DNA from: Anaerostipes rhamnosivorans
Lineage (GTDB): Bacteria; Bacillota; Clostridia; Lachnospirales; Lachnospiraceae
Assembly (NCBI RefSeq): GCF_005280655.1
Contig: NZ_CP040058.1
Span: 3,279,001 to 3,343,000, forward strand
Direction: 5' to 3'
DNA length: 64,000 nt
A program made the position numbers and the translations under genes. Below are positions 8,225 to 16,840 of this stretch, piece by piece. Under the pieces are notes generated by a model. The model was not told where the DNA came from, ran no database searches, and saw only the letters and a list, made by a program, of their open reading frames with translations. Position 1 is the stretch's first letter. Each line of letters opens with the position of its first letter.

Positions 8225-10891
8225 ACCTCCGCTTTTTCCAGTAATCAATTCGTAAATTAATTTTAGTTCCCTCAGGTTTACTGACACATTATATTTGGAT
8301 TCAATGACAGATAGGCTGTTTTTTGCACTTTTTATGAAATCCGGGTGACACTTCTCAAACACGGATTCATCTCCCTGGGGAAGTCTTCCTTTTTCCAGGA
8401 TCAATCGTTCCACCATGATGCAGATATGAATATACAGCATTTTTTTCAGATCTACAGAAAATGCAGTATTACGAACCGCTTCTATCTTTTCCACCGCCTC
8501 CTCCACATCCAGGATGATTTTATCCGGATTCAGGATCGTAAGCTGTCCGATGATATTTCTCATGCTGAAGCCCTTAATGATGTTTGTCATCACCTGTCTT
8601 ATCACCTTTTCCGGATACTTTTCTCTTAACCCTTCTTCTATCAGATGTTTCCCTTTCTCTGTCACAAGATCATTTAAAAGCAGCGTATGTGCATCCTGGA
8701 TCTCCAACTCAATAGTGGAAATGACAAATAAGACATTATACTTGTGAAATACTCCGCACTGGGACTTTTTAGAGACCAGCTCCTGGTATTCGCAGGCAGC
8801 CACTTCCACTTCCGTCTCCCGAAAGCTCTCTCTTAACATATCCCTGATCTTGATTGCCGTTCCGATGCCTGTAATGCAGCATACTACTATAGCGTCAGCT
8901 TTTTTTCTCTGTTTGATATAAGTAAAATTGGTCACATTATTTTTGACAACCTGCTCCACGATAAAATGGATTCCTTCCCGCCTTAGGATTCTCTCCCCTG
9001 CTTCCATGGCCATCTGGGTAGTGATATTATTAATAATCCCCAGGTCACCCTCAACTTCATTTTGGATATCCTTTGCAATATCCAGCAGTGAGCCTGTATC
9101 CACAAACAGCAGGAGCCCTTTGGATGTGTCCACCCGCTTTAAGTAAGACTTGACCTTTTTTACAATCTCTTTTTTCTCTATATCGAACGGCATATCAAAA
9201 GCCTCAAAAATATACTGTCCAAACATCCGGTTTGCCATGCTGGCAATACTGGATGCAGTGGCATGTCCGTGTGCTGCTATGACCGCATTGCTCAGATCAT
9301 TTTGTATATCCATCCTGCAGAAAAAATATAATGCAACAAAAATACGGATCATCTGTGGGCATGCCTCATAGTCAATGGTCTGTCTGGCCATTTCATAAAA
9401 TATGGCACTCATCTTATAACATCTGTACAACTGCCTTCGGATCAGCTCTTCGGTTTTTCTAAGAGCTTCCACCTCTTCTTCCGAATAACTTAAATCTCTG
9501 CTGAACAAGAGCAGGGTTCTACTCAATACAGTCACCATAGTCCCATTATACTGCAGGCCATAGTTGTTCTGCAGGTAATACAAGATTTTTTCAATAGCCC
9601 CTTGATAGATGCCCTCTGTCATCTCATCACCGCTCAGGTCCATTACCCCTCCAGTGAAACCTTCCAGCATCTTATAGACTTTGGACCGGAAACGCTCCTG
9701 AGAAATACCATGATTCTGGAATCTTCCCAAAAGCCGCCAAACTTCACCGAAGTCTAAGCTGTTTTGAACCCTCTCTACCTTCAACCTGGCTGTCTCTTTG
9801 GGTTTCCAATCCTTGTCTATCACGACTGCTTCCGTGATGTACTGTATCTGGGACTTTCCCCGTTCAAAGCGGTAATGATCGCTCAGATCCCGGACACTTA
9901 CTTTCACCATGTCTCCGTCTTCCCTGCAGAATGCGCCAACGCAGCACAGCTTTACTGCATTTTTCAGGCTTCCGATATTGCCCTTTAGATCCAGCATCAA
10001 GAGCTGGTTGATTACATTGCTGCTAACCCGGAATGTACAGTCCATCGTCTCCGCTTCCTGTGAAAACAGGCTGCAGATGATCTGAAACCGCTCCTCAATG
10101 GTTCTCTCTGAAAAAGGAGGGATCTCGATCATCACCGGGACTCTTCGTATAAAGGTGTCCAGCATTGTACTAATATCTTCTGTGGTAGCAAAGATCAATC
10201 GCACATCCACTTTGGATTCCTGGCTGCTGTCACCAATCTTCGCCACCACCCCTTTGTCAATATAACGAAACAGTTTTTCCTGTCCTTCTGGCGGCAGCCT
10301 GTGAAATTCATCCAGGAATAAATAGCCCTTATCTGCTTTTTGGAACAGTCCTTCTGTAGTTTCCGAGGCGCCGGTGAACGCTCCTTTTTTGTAACCAAAT
10401 AAAATAGATGACAACAGTTCTTTATTGTTGGCATAATCCGCACAGTTTAAGACAACAAACGGTGCGTCCTCAGGGATCAGATTTTTATATTTTGCATATC
10501 TGTATATGTATTCCGCCAGCAGGCTCTTCCCAACACCGCTGGGTCCCAGAATCATGACCGGCATTCCCCTGTTAGGATAGCTTGCGGCGAGACGGCATTT
10601 ATCTACCTGGTCTTTCAGGCTTTTGTCATAACCAATAAATCCATGAAATGGATTCTCTTCGTCTCTTTCTTCTTTTTCCAAAACATCACAGTAAAACAGA
10701 ACCGGCCGTGTTTTAATCTTTCTGATCCTTCCTTCCGCTGCCAATTCATTGAGCAGGCTGCTGGCAAGATTTCTTGGAATGCCCAGATATTCGGCAAGCC
10801 GAGAGGCATCAACTCCCTGCTTTTCTCCTCTTGCTTTCTTCTCGATCTGTTCAAAAAGTCTTTCTTTGTTGGTCTTTTTCTCTCTCTCCAT
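8216..10891 (-). CDS. levR: LevR-family sigma-54-dependent PTS regulator
   Basis: Transcriptional activator of 891 residues with PTS-controlled domains. In order: an N-terminal helix-turn-helix region (about 1-75); an AAA+ sigma-54 activator domain with Walker A GPSGVGKS near 115 and the sigma-54 contact loop GAFTGA near 172; a PRD domain (about 440-540); an EIIA-Man-like domain with VIAAHGHATASS near 541; an EIIB-like segment with VVCCITGIGTA near 670; and a second PRD near the C-terminus. This is the LevR order. PTS phosphorylation should tune its activity according to sugar flux and HPr. GGAGGGAGAGCT precedes the ATG. It is transcribed ahead of the PTS operon it probably activates. Confidence 0.93.
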   Translation of the reverse strand: MEREKKTNKERLFEQIEKKARGEKQGVDASRLAEYLGIPRNLASSLLNELAAEGRIRKIKTRPVLFYCDVLEKEERDEENPFHGFIGYDKSLKDQVDKCRLAASYPNRGMPVMILGPSGVGKSLLAEYIYRYAKYKNLIPEDAPFVVLNCADYANNKELLSSILFGYKKGAFTGASETTEGLFQKADKGYLFLDEFHRLPPEGQEKLFRYIDKGVVAKIGDSSQESKVDVRLIFATTEDISTMLDTFIRRVPVMIEIPPFSERTIEERFQIICSLFSQEAETMDCTFRVSSNVINQLLMLDLKGNIGSLKNAVKLCCVGAFCREDGDMVKVSVRDLSDHYRFERGKSQIQYITEAVVIDKDWKPKETARLKVERVQNSLDFGEVWRLLGRFQNHGISQERFRSKVYKMLEGFTGGVMDLSGDEMTEGIYQGAIEKILYYLQNNYGLQYNGTMVTVLSRTLLLFSRDLSYSEEEVEALRKTEELIRRQLYRCYKMSAIFYEMARQTIDYEACPQMIRIFVALYFFCRMDIQNDLSNAVIAAHGHATASSIASMANRMFGQYIFEAFDMPFDIEKKEIVKKVKSYLKRVDTSKGLLLFVDTGSLLDIAKDIQNEVEGDLGIINNITTQMAMEAGERILRREGIHFIVEQVVKNNVTNFTYIKQRKKADAIVVCCITGIGTAIKIRDMLRESFRETEVEVAACEYQELVSKKSQCGVFHKYNVLFVISTIELEIQDAHTLLLNDLVTEKGKHLIEEGLREKYPEKVIRQVMTNIIKGFSMRNIIGQLTILNPDKIILDVEEAVEKIEAVRNTAFSVDLKKMLYIHICIMVERLILEKGRLPQGDESVFEKCHPDFIKSAKNSLSVIESKYNVSVNLRELKLIYELITGKSGGPA

Positions 10892-10973
10892 AGCTCTCCC
10901 TCCAGCTATCGTATCATTTCATTATGAAATTCGTGATATCCATACAATTTTATGGATTTTCTCTTTCACAATA

Positions 10974-11029
10974 TGTTACCATAGAAAGTAATAAGATTAT
11001 ATCAAAATACCAAAATTAATCAGGTAACA
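10974..11029. promoter_or_regulatory. Divergent levR / HPr-like intergenic region with inverted repeat
   Basis: Between the divergent levR and HPr-like genes, TGTTACC (10974-10980) and GGTAACA (11023-11029) form an exact 7-bp inverted repeat around a minus-strand TATAAT (10996-11001) that probably serves levR. A further palindrome ATCCAT/ATGGAT lies at about 10948-10966. No clear -35 is seen. An operator for a regulator of levR or the HPr gene is possible. Confidence 0.4.
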
Positions 11030-11046
11030 TTTGGAGGTTTTATCTC

Positions 11047-11306
11047 ATGCAAACACTTTCTTATAAGATTGAAGCACATAACGGACTTCACGCCCGTCCA
11101 TGCGTGTCCATCATCGCTTTATCCAGAAGTACCGGCTGTTCCATTCTCCTTTCCTGCAATGGAAATGAGGCTGCCGCCCAGAACCCGATTGATCTGATGG
11201 CCCTGGGGGGGCCGGATGCGGAGACGAATTATCGATTACGGTTGAGGGGCCGGATGAAGAATCCGTAAAACAGCAGCTCTTGACAATACTGGAAACAGAA
11301 CTCTGA
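11047..11306 (+). pseudogene. HPr-like phosphocarrier gene with frameshift in a G-tract
   Basis: The first 56 codons encode an HPr-like fold with the active-site motif NGLHARPCVSI (phospho-His near residue 15) up to PIDLMALG. At a run of seven G (11205-11211) the frame breaks; shifting it restores GCGDELSITVEGPDEES and a normal C-terminus with TGA at 11304-11306. The original frame ends early at a TAA near 11268. Removing two G, or adding one, repairs it. The regulatory Ser46 region is replaced (AAQNPID instead of a KSIM-type motif), so it would not be an HPr-kinase target. TTTGGAGG precedes the ATG. It diverges from levR, suggesting a dedicated carrier. A sequencing error or phase-variable tract is possible. 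Confidence 0.75.
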
Positions 11307-11310
11307 TACA

Positions 11311-11346
11311 TTGGATTTTTCTCCACTATTTATGATATAATATAAT
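11311..11346 (+). promoter_or_regulatory. Candidate pncB promoter
   Basis: TTGGAT (11311-11316) and overlapping TATAAT hexamers (11336-11341 and 11341-11346) lie about 50 nt upstream of the pncB start. The 19-nt spacing to the first is long, so the exact pairing is uncertain. Confidence 0.4.
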
Positions 11347-11394
11347 AAATATGACGATTAGTCAGAAACTAACTACACAAAGGAGATTCGGGGG

Positions 11395-12843
11395 ATGATG
11401 ACTCGAAATTTTACATTGCTGACGGACTTGTACGAACTGACCATGATGCAGGGATATTATAAGTCCGGCAATGATGAGACTGTGATCTTTGATGTCTTTT
11501 ACCGGGACAACCCATCCGGCAGCGGCTATGCCATTGCCTGCGGACTTGACCTGGTCATTGACTATATCAAAAATCTGTCTTTTTCATATGAAGATATTGA
11601 CTACTTGCGAAGCCTTGACATATTTGACGAAGATTTTCTGGAATACCTTGCAGGATACCATTTTACCGGCGATATTTTCGCCATACCGGAGGGTACTGTT
11701 GTATTTCCCATGGAGCCTCTGCTGAAGGTGATCGCACCGATGATGGAGGCCCAGCTCATTGAGACTGCCATCTTAAATATCATCAATCATCAGAGTTTGA
11801 TCGCCACAAAAGCCTCCCGCGTGGTCTATGCGGCCGGCGGCAGCGGTGTGATGGAATTCGGCCTGAGACGTGCCCAGGGTGCAGACGCAGGCACTTACGG
11901 GGCAAGAGCCGCAGTGATCGGAGGATGTGACGGCACTTCCAACGTCCTCGCCGGGAAGATGTTTGATCTTCCGGTGCTGGGTACCCATGCCCACAGCTGG
12001 ATCATGAGTTTCCCGGATGAGTACACCGCATTTAAAACCTATGCCACCTTATATCCGGATGCATGCATGCTGCTGGTAGACACTTACGACACCCTGAAAT
12101 CCGGTGTCCCCAATGCGATCCGTGTATTCAAAGAACTGAGGGAACAGGGCATCCAGCCTAAAAAGATCGGCATCCGCCTAGACAGCGGGGATCTGGCCTA
12201 TCTGTCCAAGAAAGCCCGGGCAATGCTGGATGAGGCCGGCTTCCCTGAGGCCATTATCTCTGCCTCCAGCGACCTGGATGAGAACCTGATTCAGAGCCTG
12301 AAGCTCCAGGGTGCACCGATCACTTCCTGGGGAGTAGGCACGAAACTGATCACCTCTTCCGACTGCCCTGCCTTTGGCGGCGTCTATAAGCTGGCAGCTG
12401 CAAAGCATAAGGATGAGAAAAAGTTTAAAGCAAAAATAAAGATTTCAGAGAATCCTGTAAAAGTAACCAACCCCGGCAATAAGACGGTTTACAGGATTTA
12501 CGATAAGACCACGGGAAAGATCCGCGCGGATTTGATCTGTCTCACGCAAGAGTCTTATTCCTCCAAAGAAGATCTGGTGATCTTCGATCCGACCGCCACA
12601 TGGAAGAAGTCAACGATCATAGGTGGAACCTATACACTGAGAGAACTTCTCGTTCCAGTGTTCCTGAAAGGACAGTGTGTATACGAAAACCCTTCCGCCA
12701 TGGAGATCAGGGATTACTGCACCGGCGAGCTGAATACTCTCTGGGACGAGACAAGGCGTCTGGTGAACCCACAGAACGTATATGTGGATTTGTCAAAGCC
12801 TTTGTATGATCTGAAGAATCAGCTGTTATCCCAAAAAGTATAA
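11395..12843 (+). CDS. pncB: Nicotinate phosphoribosyltransferase
   Basis: Converts nicotinate and PRPP to nicotinate mononucleotide in NAD salvage (Preiss-Handler route), in the cytoplasm. The 482-residue protein begins TLLTDLYELTMMQGYY, diagnostic of the family, and contains FGLRRAQGADAG near residue 160, GTHAHSWIMSF near 200 and LDSGDLAYLSKKAR near 262, which line the nucleotide and phosphoribosyl site. AAAGGAG precedes the ATG. Its length fits the Gram-positive PncB type with a C-terminal extension. It is followed by plsC in the same direction, 37 nt away. Confidence 0.95.
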   Translation: MMTRNFTLLTDLYELTMMQGYYKSGNDETVIFDVFYRDNPSGSGYAIACGLDLVIDYIKNLSFSYEDIDYLRSLDIFDEDFLEYLAGYHFTGDIFAIPEGTVVFPMEPLLKVIAPMMEAQLIETAILNIINHQSLIATKASRVVYAAGGSGVMEFGLRRAQGADAGTYGARAAVIGGCDGTSNVLAGKMFDLPVLGTHAHSWIMSFPDEYTAFKTYATLYPDACMLLVDTYDTLKSGVPNAIRVFKELREQGIQPKKIGIRLDSGDLAYLSKKARAMLDEAGFPEAIISASSDLDENLIQSLKLQGAPITSWGVGTKLITSSDCPAFGGVYKLAAAKHKDEKKFKAKIKISENPVKVTNPGNKTVYRIYDKTTGKIRADLICLTQESYSSKEDLVIFDPTATWKKSTIIGGTYTLRELLVPVFLKGQCVYENPSAMEIRDYCTGELNTLWDETRRLVNPQNVYVDLSKPLYDLKNQLLSQKV

Positions 12844-12880
12844 GTTTTAAATATGTCAAAGTATTGAAAGGAGAATCTCT

Positions 12881-13618
12881 ATGATTCGTTTTTTTGCTGA
12901 TATTATATATCTGTTTTTCTTTTTGACTCTGACCTTTCCCCTATACCCGTTGTTTGACCACTGGAACAGGACTGGACAGGAGCACCGCAGAGCCGAAAAG
13001 GCTCAGTCAATGATCATGAATGCCTTTAAGACCTGCCTGCGTTTTGCTGGAACAAAGGTCATTGTGGACGGCCGTGAAAATATCCCAGAGGACACCGCAG
13101 TCCTCTTTGTGGGCAACCACAGCAGCTACTATGACATCCTGTGCAGCTACGTGGCCACTCCACACGGAGCCGGTTTTTTTGCCAAGAACGAGATGGGCAA
13201 AATTCCGTGCCTGAGCCACTGGATGACGTTCATCAACTGCCTGTTCCTGGACAGGAAGAATATAAAAGAGGGTATGAAGACCATCAACAAAGGGACAGAG
13301 TATCTGAAGAACGGTTTTTCCATGGTCATCTTCCCGGAAGGGACCAGAAGCCAGGATGAGGAACCCCACGCCTTTAAGGAGGGAAGCTTAAGACCGGCCC
13401 TGAAAGCAAATGTTCCCGTTGTCCCTATGGCCATCTCCGGAACAGCAGATATCCTGGAGAATAATAAAAAATATACAGTAAAACCAACTGAAGTGCATAT
13501 TACATTTGGTCCGCCGATCTACCCTGACCAGCTGGACCGCCAGACACAGAAACACCTGGGCGCCGCAGTTCGTGAAGAAATTATCGAAATGAGAAAAAAA
13601 CATAAGACAATGGCCTGA
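12881..13618 (+). CDS. plsC: 1-acyl-sn-glycerol-3-phosphate acyltransferase
   Basis: Transfers an acyl chain to lysophosphatidic acid to give phosphatidic acid at the inner membrane. The 245-residue protein has one N-terminal transmembrane helix (about 5-27), the catalytic HX4D motif as NHSSYYD near residue 78, and FPEGTRS near 151 for substrate binding. AAAGGAGAA precedes the ATG. Probably co-transcribed with pncB and the following small membrane protein, though no functional link is evident. Confidence 0.92.
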   Translation: MIRFFADIIYLFFFLTLTFPLYPLFDHWNRTGQEHRRAEKAQSMIMNAFKTCLRFAGTKVIVDGRENIPEDTAVLFVGNHSSYYDILCSYVATPHGAGFFAKNEMGKIPCLSHWMTFINCLFLDRKNIKEGMKTINKGTEYLKNGFSMVIFPEGTRSQDEEPHAFKEGSLRPALKANVPVVPMAISGTADILENNKKYTVKPTEVHITFGPPIYPDQLDRQTQKHLGAAVREEIIEMRKKHKTMA

Positions 13619-13697
13619 AAAGATGATATAATGTCATTTAGGCATGCCGTGTGAAGGCGTGAAGTTAAAGATGTAAAGAGCCAGGAGGAAGAAAGAA

Positions 13698-14168
13698 ATG
13701 CAAGTATGGATGGTTTTATTGATTATCGCGGTCGTAGTTCTTGCTGTTCTTGCCATTCTGTATTTTGTAGGAAACAAACTTCAGAAAAAGCAGGAAGTCC
13801 AGCGCGAACAGCTGGAAAGTGCAGCACAGATGTATTCAATGCTGGTCATTGATAAAAAGAAGATGAAGATGACAGAAGCAGGTTTTCCGAAAATGGTCAT
13901 TGACCAGATTCCGAAACGTGCCAAGATCGCCAAAGTACCTGTGGTCAAAGTAAAGATCGGACCAAAAATCACTCCATTGTTATGTGATGAACTGATTTAT
14001 GACCAAGTGCCAGTAAAGGCTGAGATCAAAGCCAAAGTCAGCGGCATATATATTACCGAAATTCATAACCTGCGGAATGTAGCACCGCCGCAGGAAACAA
14101 AAGGGTTCTTTAAGAAGTTTAAGAAGAAAACGATTGAAGCATCCCGCAATTTATCAGGCAAGAAATAA
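13698..14168 (+). CDS. Conserved small membrane-anchored protein, function unknown
   Basis: A 156-residue protein not assigned to a known function. It has one N-terminal transmembrane helix (residues 5-26), a short Gln/Glu-rich helical stretch, then a basic soluble domain with repeated Val/Lys strands (KVPVVKVKIGPKI) and a Lys-rich tail. The Cys at about residue 97 (LLCDEL) is the only one. AGGAGG lies at the usual distance from the ATG. It ends 2 nt before a strong terminator, closing the pncB-plsC unit. Confidence 0.75.
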   Translation: MQVWMVLLIIAVVVLAVLAILYFVGNKLQKKQEVQREQLESAAQMYSMLVIDKKKMKMTEAGFPKMVIDQIPKRAKIAKVPVVKVKIGPKITPLLCDELIYDQVPVKAEIKAKVSGIYITEIHNLRNVAPPQETKGFFKKFKKKTIEASRNLSGKK

Positions 14169-14170
14169 AA

Positions 14171-14209
14171 ATACAGACAGAAGACTTGCACTTCTGTCTG
14201 TATTTTTTT
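14171..14209. terminator. Bidirectional terminator
   Basis: A perfect 13-bp stem, ATACAGACAGAAG/CTTCTGTCTGTAT, flanked by A-rich and T-rich runs. It serves the plus-strand pncB unit and, in the opposite direction, the minus-strand alditol operon. Confidence 0.92.
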
Positions 14210-14214
14210 GCCCA

Positions 14215-16257
14215 TTATTCTGCTGTCATATATTCATAAACCGCCTTGGTGCCGGCAAGAGCCAGCACTTCCTCTATTTTTCCTTCTGCCCTTCCAAGCT
14301 GAATGATCCTTTTGATCAACTCCAGGTATTCTTCTTCTCCGACACAGGCAAAACAAAACAACAGATATACCGGATCTTCTGATTCCGTAAAAATGACTCC
14401 CTCTTTTATTACCAGAAGGCTCAAACCATCTTTATATACCCCGTGCTCTCTGCCCGCATGGGCCAGGGCCACTCCCCGGCTCACCACAATATAATCCCCG
14501 TATTCTTCCACGTTCTGAATAGACTTTTTAATATATTCAGCGGATATATATCCCTGATCTTCCAGAGGCGCGGCTGCCCGGTGCATGGCCTCCCTCCAGG
14601 GCATGGAGGCTTCTTCTATCTCGATCATATCTTCTCTTAAGAGTTCCATGAGAGGATTCACTCTTTCTTTTCCTTTTTCCCTCTGATACTCTTTGATCAC
14701 CCCGCCGATGGTCTTACAGAGCGTGTCTGCCAGCTCCTCGTCTTCTATGATCGTGCGGATCTGGCCTAATAGGACCTCTGTTTTATGCTGCATTGTAGCT
14801 GGTTTTAAAGTGTGCTTCTGAAATGTGAGCCTCTGGATCTGATTTAGATCGTCCATCTGCAGAAACGGGTGTACCTTTATGACCTGATATTCCTTTGTGT
14901 GGATCGGTACGGTGGAAATGATAAAGTCCACAGGCTCCGCGTTGTATTTCAGTCGTCCGATCACTTCGTGGGCCGCCAGCACGCCGATAATGTTAAAATC
15001 AAAATAGTTTTTTATCTGCGCCTCTAAATATTTTCCGGTGGCCATGCTTCCCGGGCAGACGATAACCACGGAAATCTTGGGCAGATAGCGGCGGTTTCTG
15101 ATGATCGCCACACAGATATGGATCACTATTGATTTTTTCATGTTGCCGCTGAGGTGATATGAGAGAAACCCCTCCAGTATATAGGCATATTGACTGACCA
15201 ATTCCTCCAGCCTTTCATAATTGATAGAGGAATCATATTCCTTAGGCAGCTCCACCTCATAGTTTCCCCAGTCTTTTATGCTCCTTATATGCATCAGGAG
15301 AGAGTCCATCAGTTTTGTATCACTCACCAAATCAAGGTTCATCTCCTGGTCAATCTTTCCCACAAAATTCATGATGACTTTGTAGAGTTCGATCTCATCC
15401 ACCGTCTTTACAAAAGAATACAGCTTATGGTCCGCGATATACTCCCTGAATCCCTTCATCATATCTTCGGTAACAGTCACTTCCAGCATATGGCCTGCAT
15501 AGAGGATCATATGGTCAATCCCCGACAGAGGAGTCCTGCCTGTGACTGCTCTGCCTTCCCTCCTGCAGAAATTAAATACCACAAACAGATACAGCACGAT
15601 ATCGTAAAATACATCCTCGATGAACACAAGATTGCTGACCTTCATGTACTCCTGCATATACTCAAAGAGGATGGAAAAACTATGCTTGATCTCCATGCGG
15701 TTTAAGATCATGCGCTGAAAGAAACCTTCATTTTCCACATTGATAGCGATGGAGCGGTATAATTCAACCAGGATGCTGATCCTTTCCTTTTCCTGGAATT
15801 TAAGCAGCATTCCTTTTCCCGAGTCCAGGATCAGTTTTCCCTGAAAGCTTTTCATACTCTCTTTTATCACTTCCATATCGTTTACAATGGTAATGCGGCT
15901 CACATACAGTTCCTCCGCAATATGCTGCATGGTGATATATGTCTGGGATGACGCCAGTTCCATCAAGATATAGATCTGCCGTTCCTTCGGTGATAGCTTG
16001 TACATATATGCATCCATCTCATAGAGATAATTTTCCACCACATCTTCATCAAAATCACTTCCTAAGATCAGCTTTCCTTCCTCTGTGGTTCTGATCTCAC
16101 CCACAGGGATCGTCCGCAGGAATTGGTTGATCTCTTTGATATCATTCTTGAGTGTTTTCTGGGATATGCCATAATGGGAAGCCAGCTCTCTCACAGTCAG
16201 CGTGCGGTCACTGTCTCTGATTATTTTTTGTATAATCTCTGTACTTCGCCTTCGCAT
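14215..16257 (-). CDS. PRD-containing PTS-regulated transcriptional regulator (MtlR/BglG-type)
   Basis: Regulator of 680 residues. An N-terminal HTH_11-type region (RDSDRTLTVRELASHYGIS) is followed by a second, Mga-like helix-turn-helix (YITMQHIAEELYVSRITI, about 120-140), two PRD domains (about 190-410), an EIIB-like segment (VVIVCPGSMATGKYLEAQI near 405-425) and a C-terminal EIIA-Fru-like domain with HAGREHGVYKDGL near 605. This is the MtlR/LicR architecture. The start at 16257 is chosen because AAGGAG lies 8 nt upstream; the frame could extend to a GTG at 16284 without a better SD. It is the last gene of the alditol operon and probably controls it. Confidence 0.88.
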   Translation of the reverse strand: MRRRSTEIIQKIIRDSDRTLTVRELASHYGISQKTLKNDIKEINQFLRTIPVGEIRTTEEGKLILGSDFDEDVVENYLYEMDAYMYKLSPKERQIYILMELASSQTYITMQHIAEELYVSRITIVNDMEVIKESMKSFQGKLILDSGKGMLLKFQEKERISILVELYRSIAINVENEGFFQRMILNRMEIKHSFSILFEYMQEYMKVSNLVFIEDVFYDIVLYLFVVFNFCRREGRAVTGRTPLSGIDHMILYAGHMLEVTVTEDMMKGFREYIADHKLYSFVKTVDEIELYKVIMNFVGKIDQEMNLDLVSDTKLMDSLLMHIRSIKDWGNYEVELPKEYDSSINYERLEELVSQYAYILEGFLSYHLSGNMKKSIVIHICVAIIRNRRYLPKISVVIVCPGSMATGKYLEAQIKNYFDFNIIGVLAAHEVIGRLKYNAEPVDFIISTVPIHTKEYQVIKVHPFLQMDDLNQIQRLTFQKHTLKPATMQHKTEVLLGQIRTIIEDEELADTLCKTIGGVIKEYQREKGKERVNPLMELLREDMIEIEEASMPWREAMHRAAAPLEDQGYISAEYIKKSIQNVEEYGDYIVVSRGVALAHAGREHGVYKDGLSLLVIKEGVIFTESEDPVYLLFCFACVGEEEYLELIKRIIQLGRAEGKIEEVLALAGTKAVYEYMTAE

Positions 16258-16287
16258 CTTTCTTCTACTCCTTTTATAGATCACAAA

Positions 16288-16305
16288 GTGGATATATCCA
16301 CTTCA
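16288..16305. promoter_or_regulatory. 18-bp perfect palindrome upstream of the PRD regulator
   Basis: AAGTGGATATATCCACTT is a perfect palindrome 31-48 nt upstream of the regulator start. Its half GTGGATATA recurs across the -10 of the aldolase promoter (near 20202-20212, minus strand), which suggests an operator for this regulator. Confidence 0.5.
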
Positions 16306-16341
16306 ACTCCTGAGCCTCTCAGTCCATTAGAATTAAGAACA

Positions 16342-16365
16342 GGCATTGCAGTCTCCCGCAATGCC
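16342..16365 (-). terminator. Hairpin after the IIA gene (weak or attenuating terminator)
   Basis: GGCATTGC/GCAATGCC with an 8-nt loop, only 9 nt after the IIA stop codon. The downstream sequence is T-rich but broken (TGTTCTTAATTCT), so it may lower transcription into the regulator rather than end it, or stabilise the upstream mRNA. Confidence 0.5.
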
Positions 16366-16373
16366 ATATTCTA

Positions 16374-16829
16374 TTATTCCAGTTCCTCCAGAAATAATTC
16401 CCTGACTGCCTCCAGAGGCAGTTTGTTACACTTGGATATGACTTGTTCATTCATCACAAACTGCATTAATTTCTGTAAAAATTCTAAATGCTCTTCGGCC
16501 TGCTTTATGGCTAGGTTAAACACCAGCCGGGTCTCCACAAATTCTTCGCTGTCATCCATACGGTAGAATCTTACAGGCTTGTTAAGCCTCAGAAAGCAAA
16601 TACAGTTTTCATGGATGCCCTTTACTTTGCTGTGCGGGATTGCCACTGGTATGGCGGAAGGGAGTCCCGTTGGATATTCCTTTTCCCGTTCAATACAAGA
16701 GTCTATAAATTCACGTTCTACACTTCCGTTTTTCATCATGTATTCCCCGCATAAAACGATGGCTTCTTTCCAGTTTTCTGCAGAGCCTTCCACAACAAGA
16801 TAAGTATTTTTTGATTTCATTCCTGTCAC
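16374..16829 (-). CDS. PTS EIIA component, fructose/galactitol type
   Basis: Cytoplasmic phosphoryl carrier of 151 residues in the EIIA-2 (fructose-mannitol) superfamily. The accepting His is in GLPSAIPVAIPHSKVKGI near residue 62, and FLRLNKPVRFYRMDD matches the family core. It stands alone after the IIC gene (11-nt gap). Together with the IIB and IIC genes upstream it makes a complete galactitol-family PTS. Confidence 0.9.
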   Translation of the reverse strand: MTGMKSKNTYLVVEGSAENWKEAIVLCGEYMMKNGSVEREFIDSCIEREKEYPTGLPSAIPVAIPHSKVKGIHENCICFLRLNKPVRFYRMDDSEEFVETRLVFNLAIKQAEEHLEFLQKLMQFVMNEQVISKCNKLPLEAVRELFLEELE

Positions 16830-16840
16830 CTCTTTAAGTC

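Noticed and set aside
15190..15705. 171-codon plus-strand ORF opposite the PRD regulator
   Set aside because: Shadow frame; composition and lack of initiation signals argue against coding.
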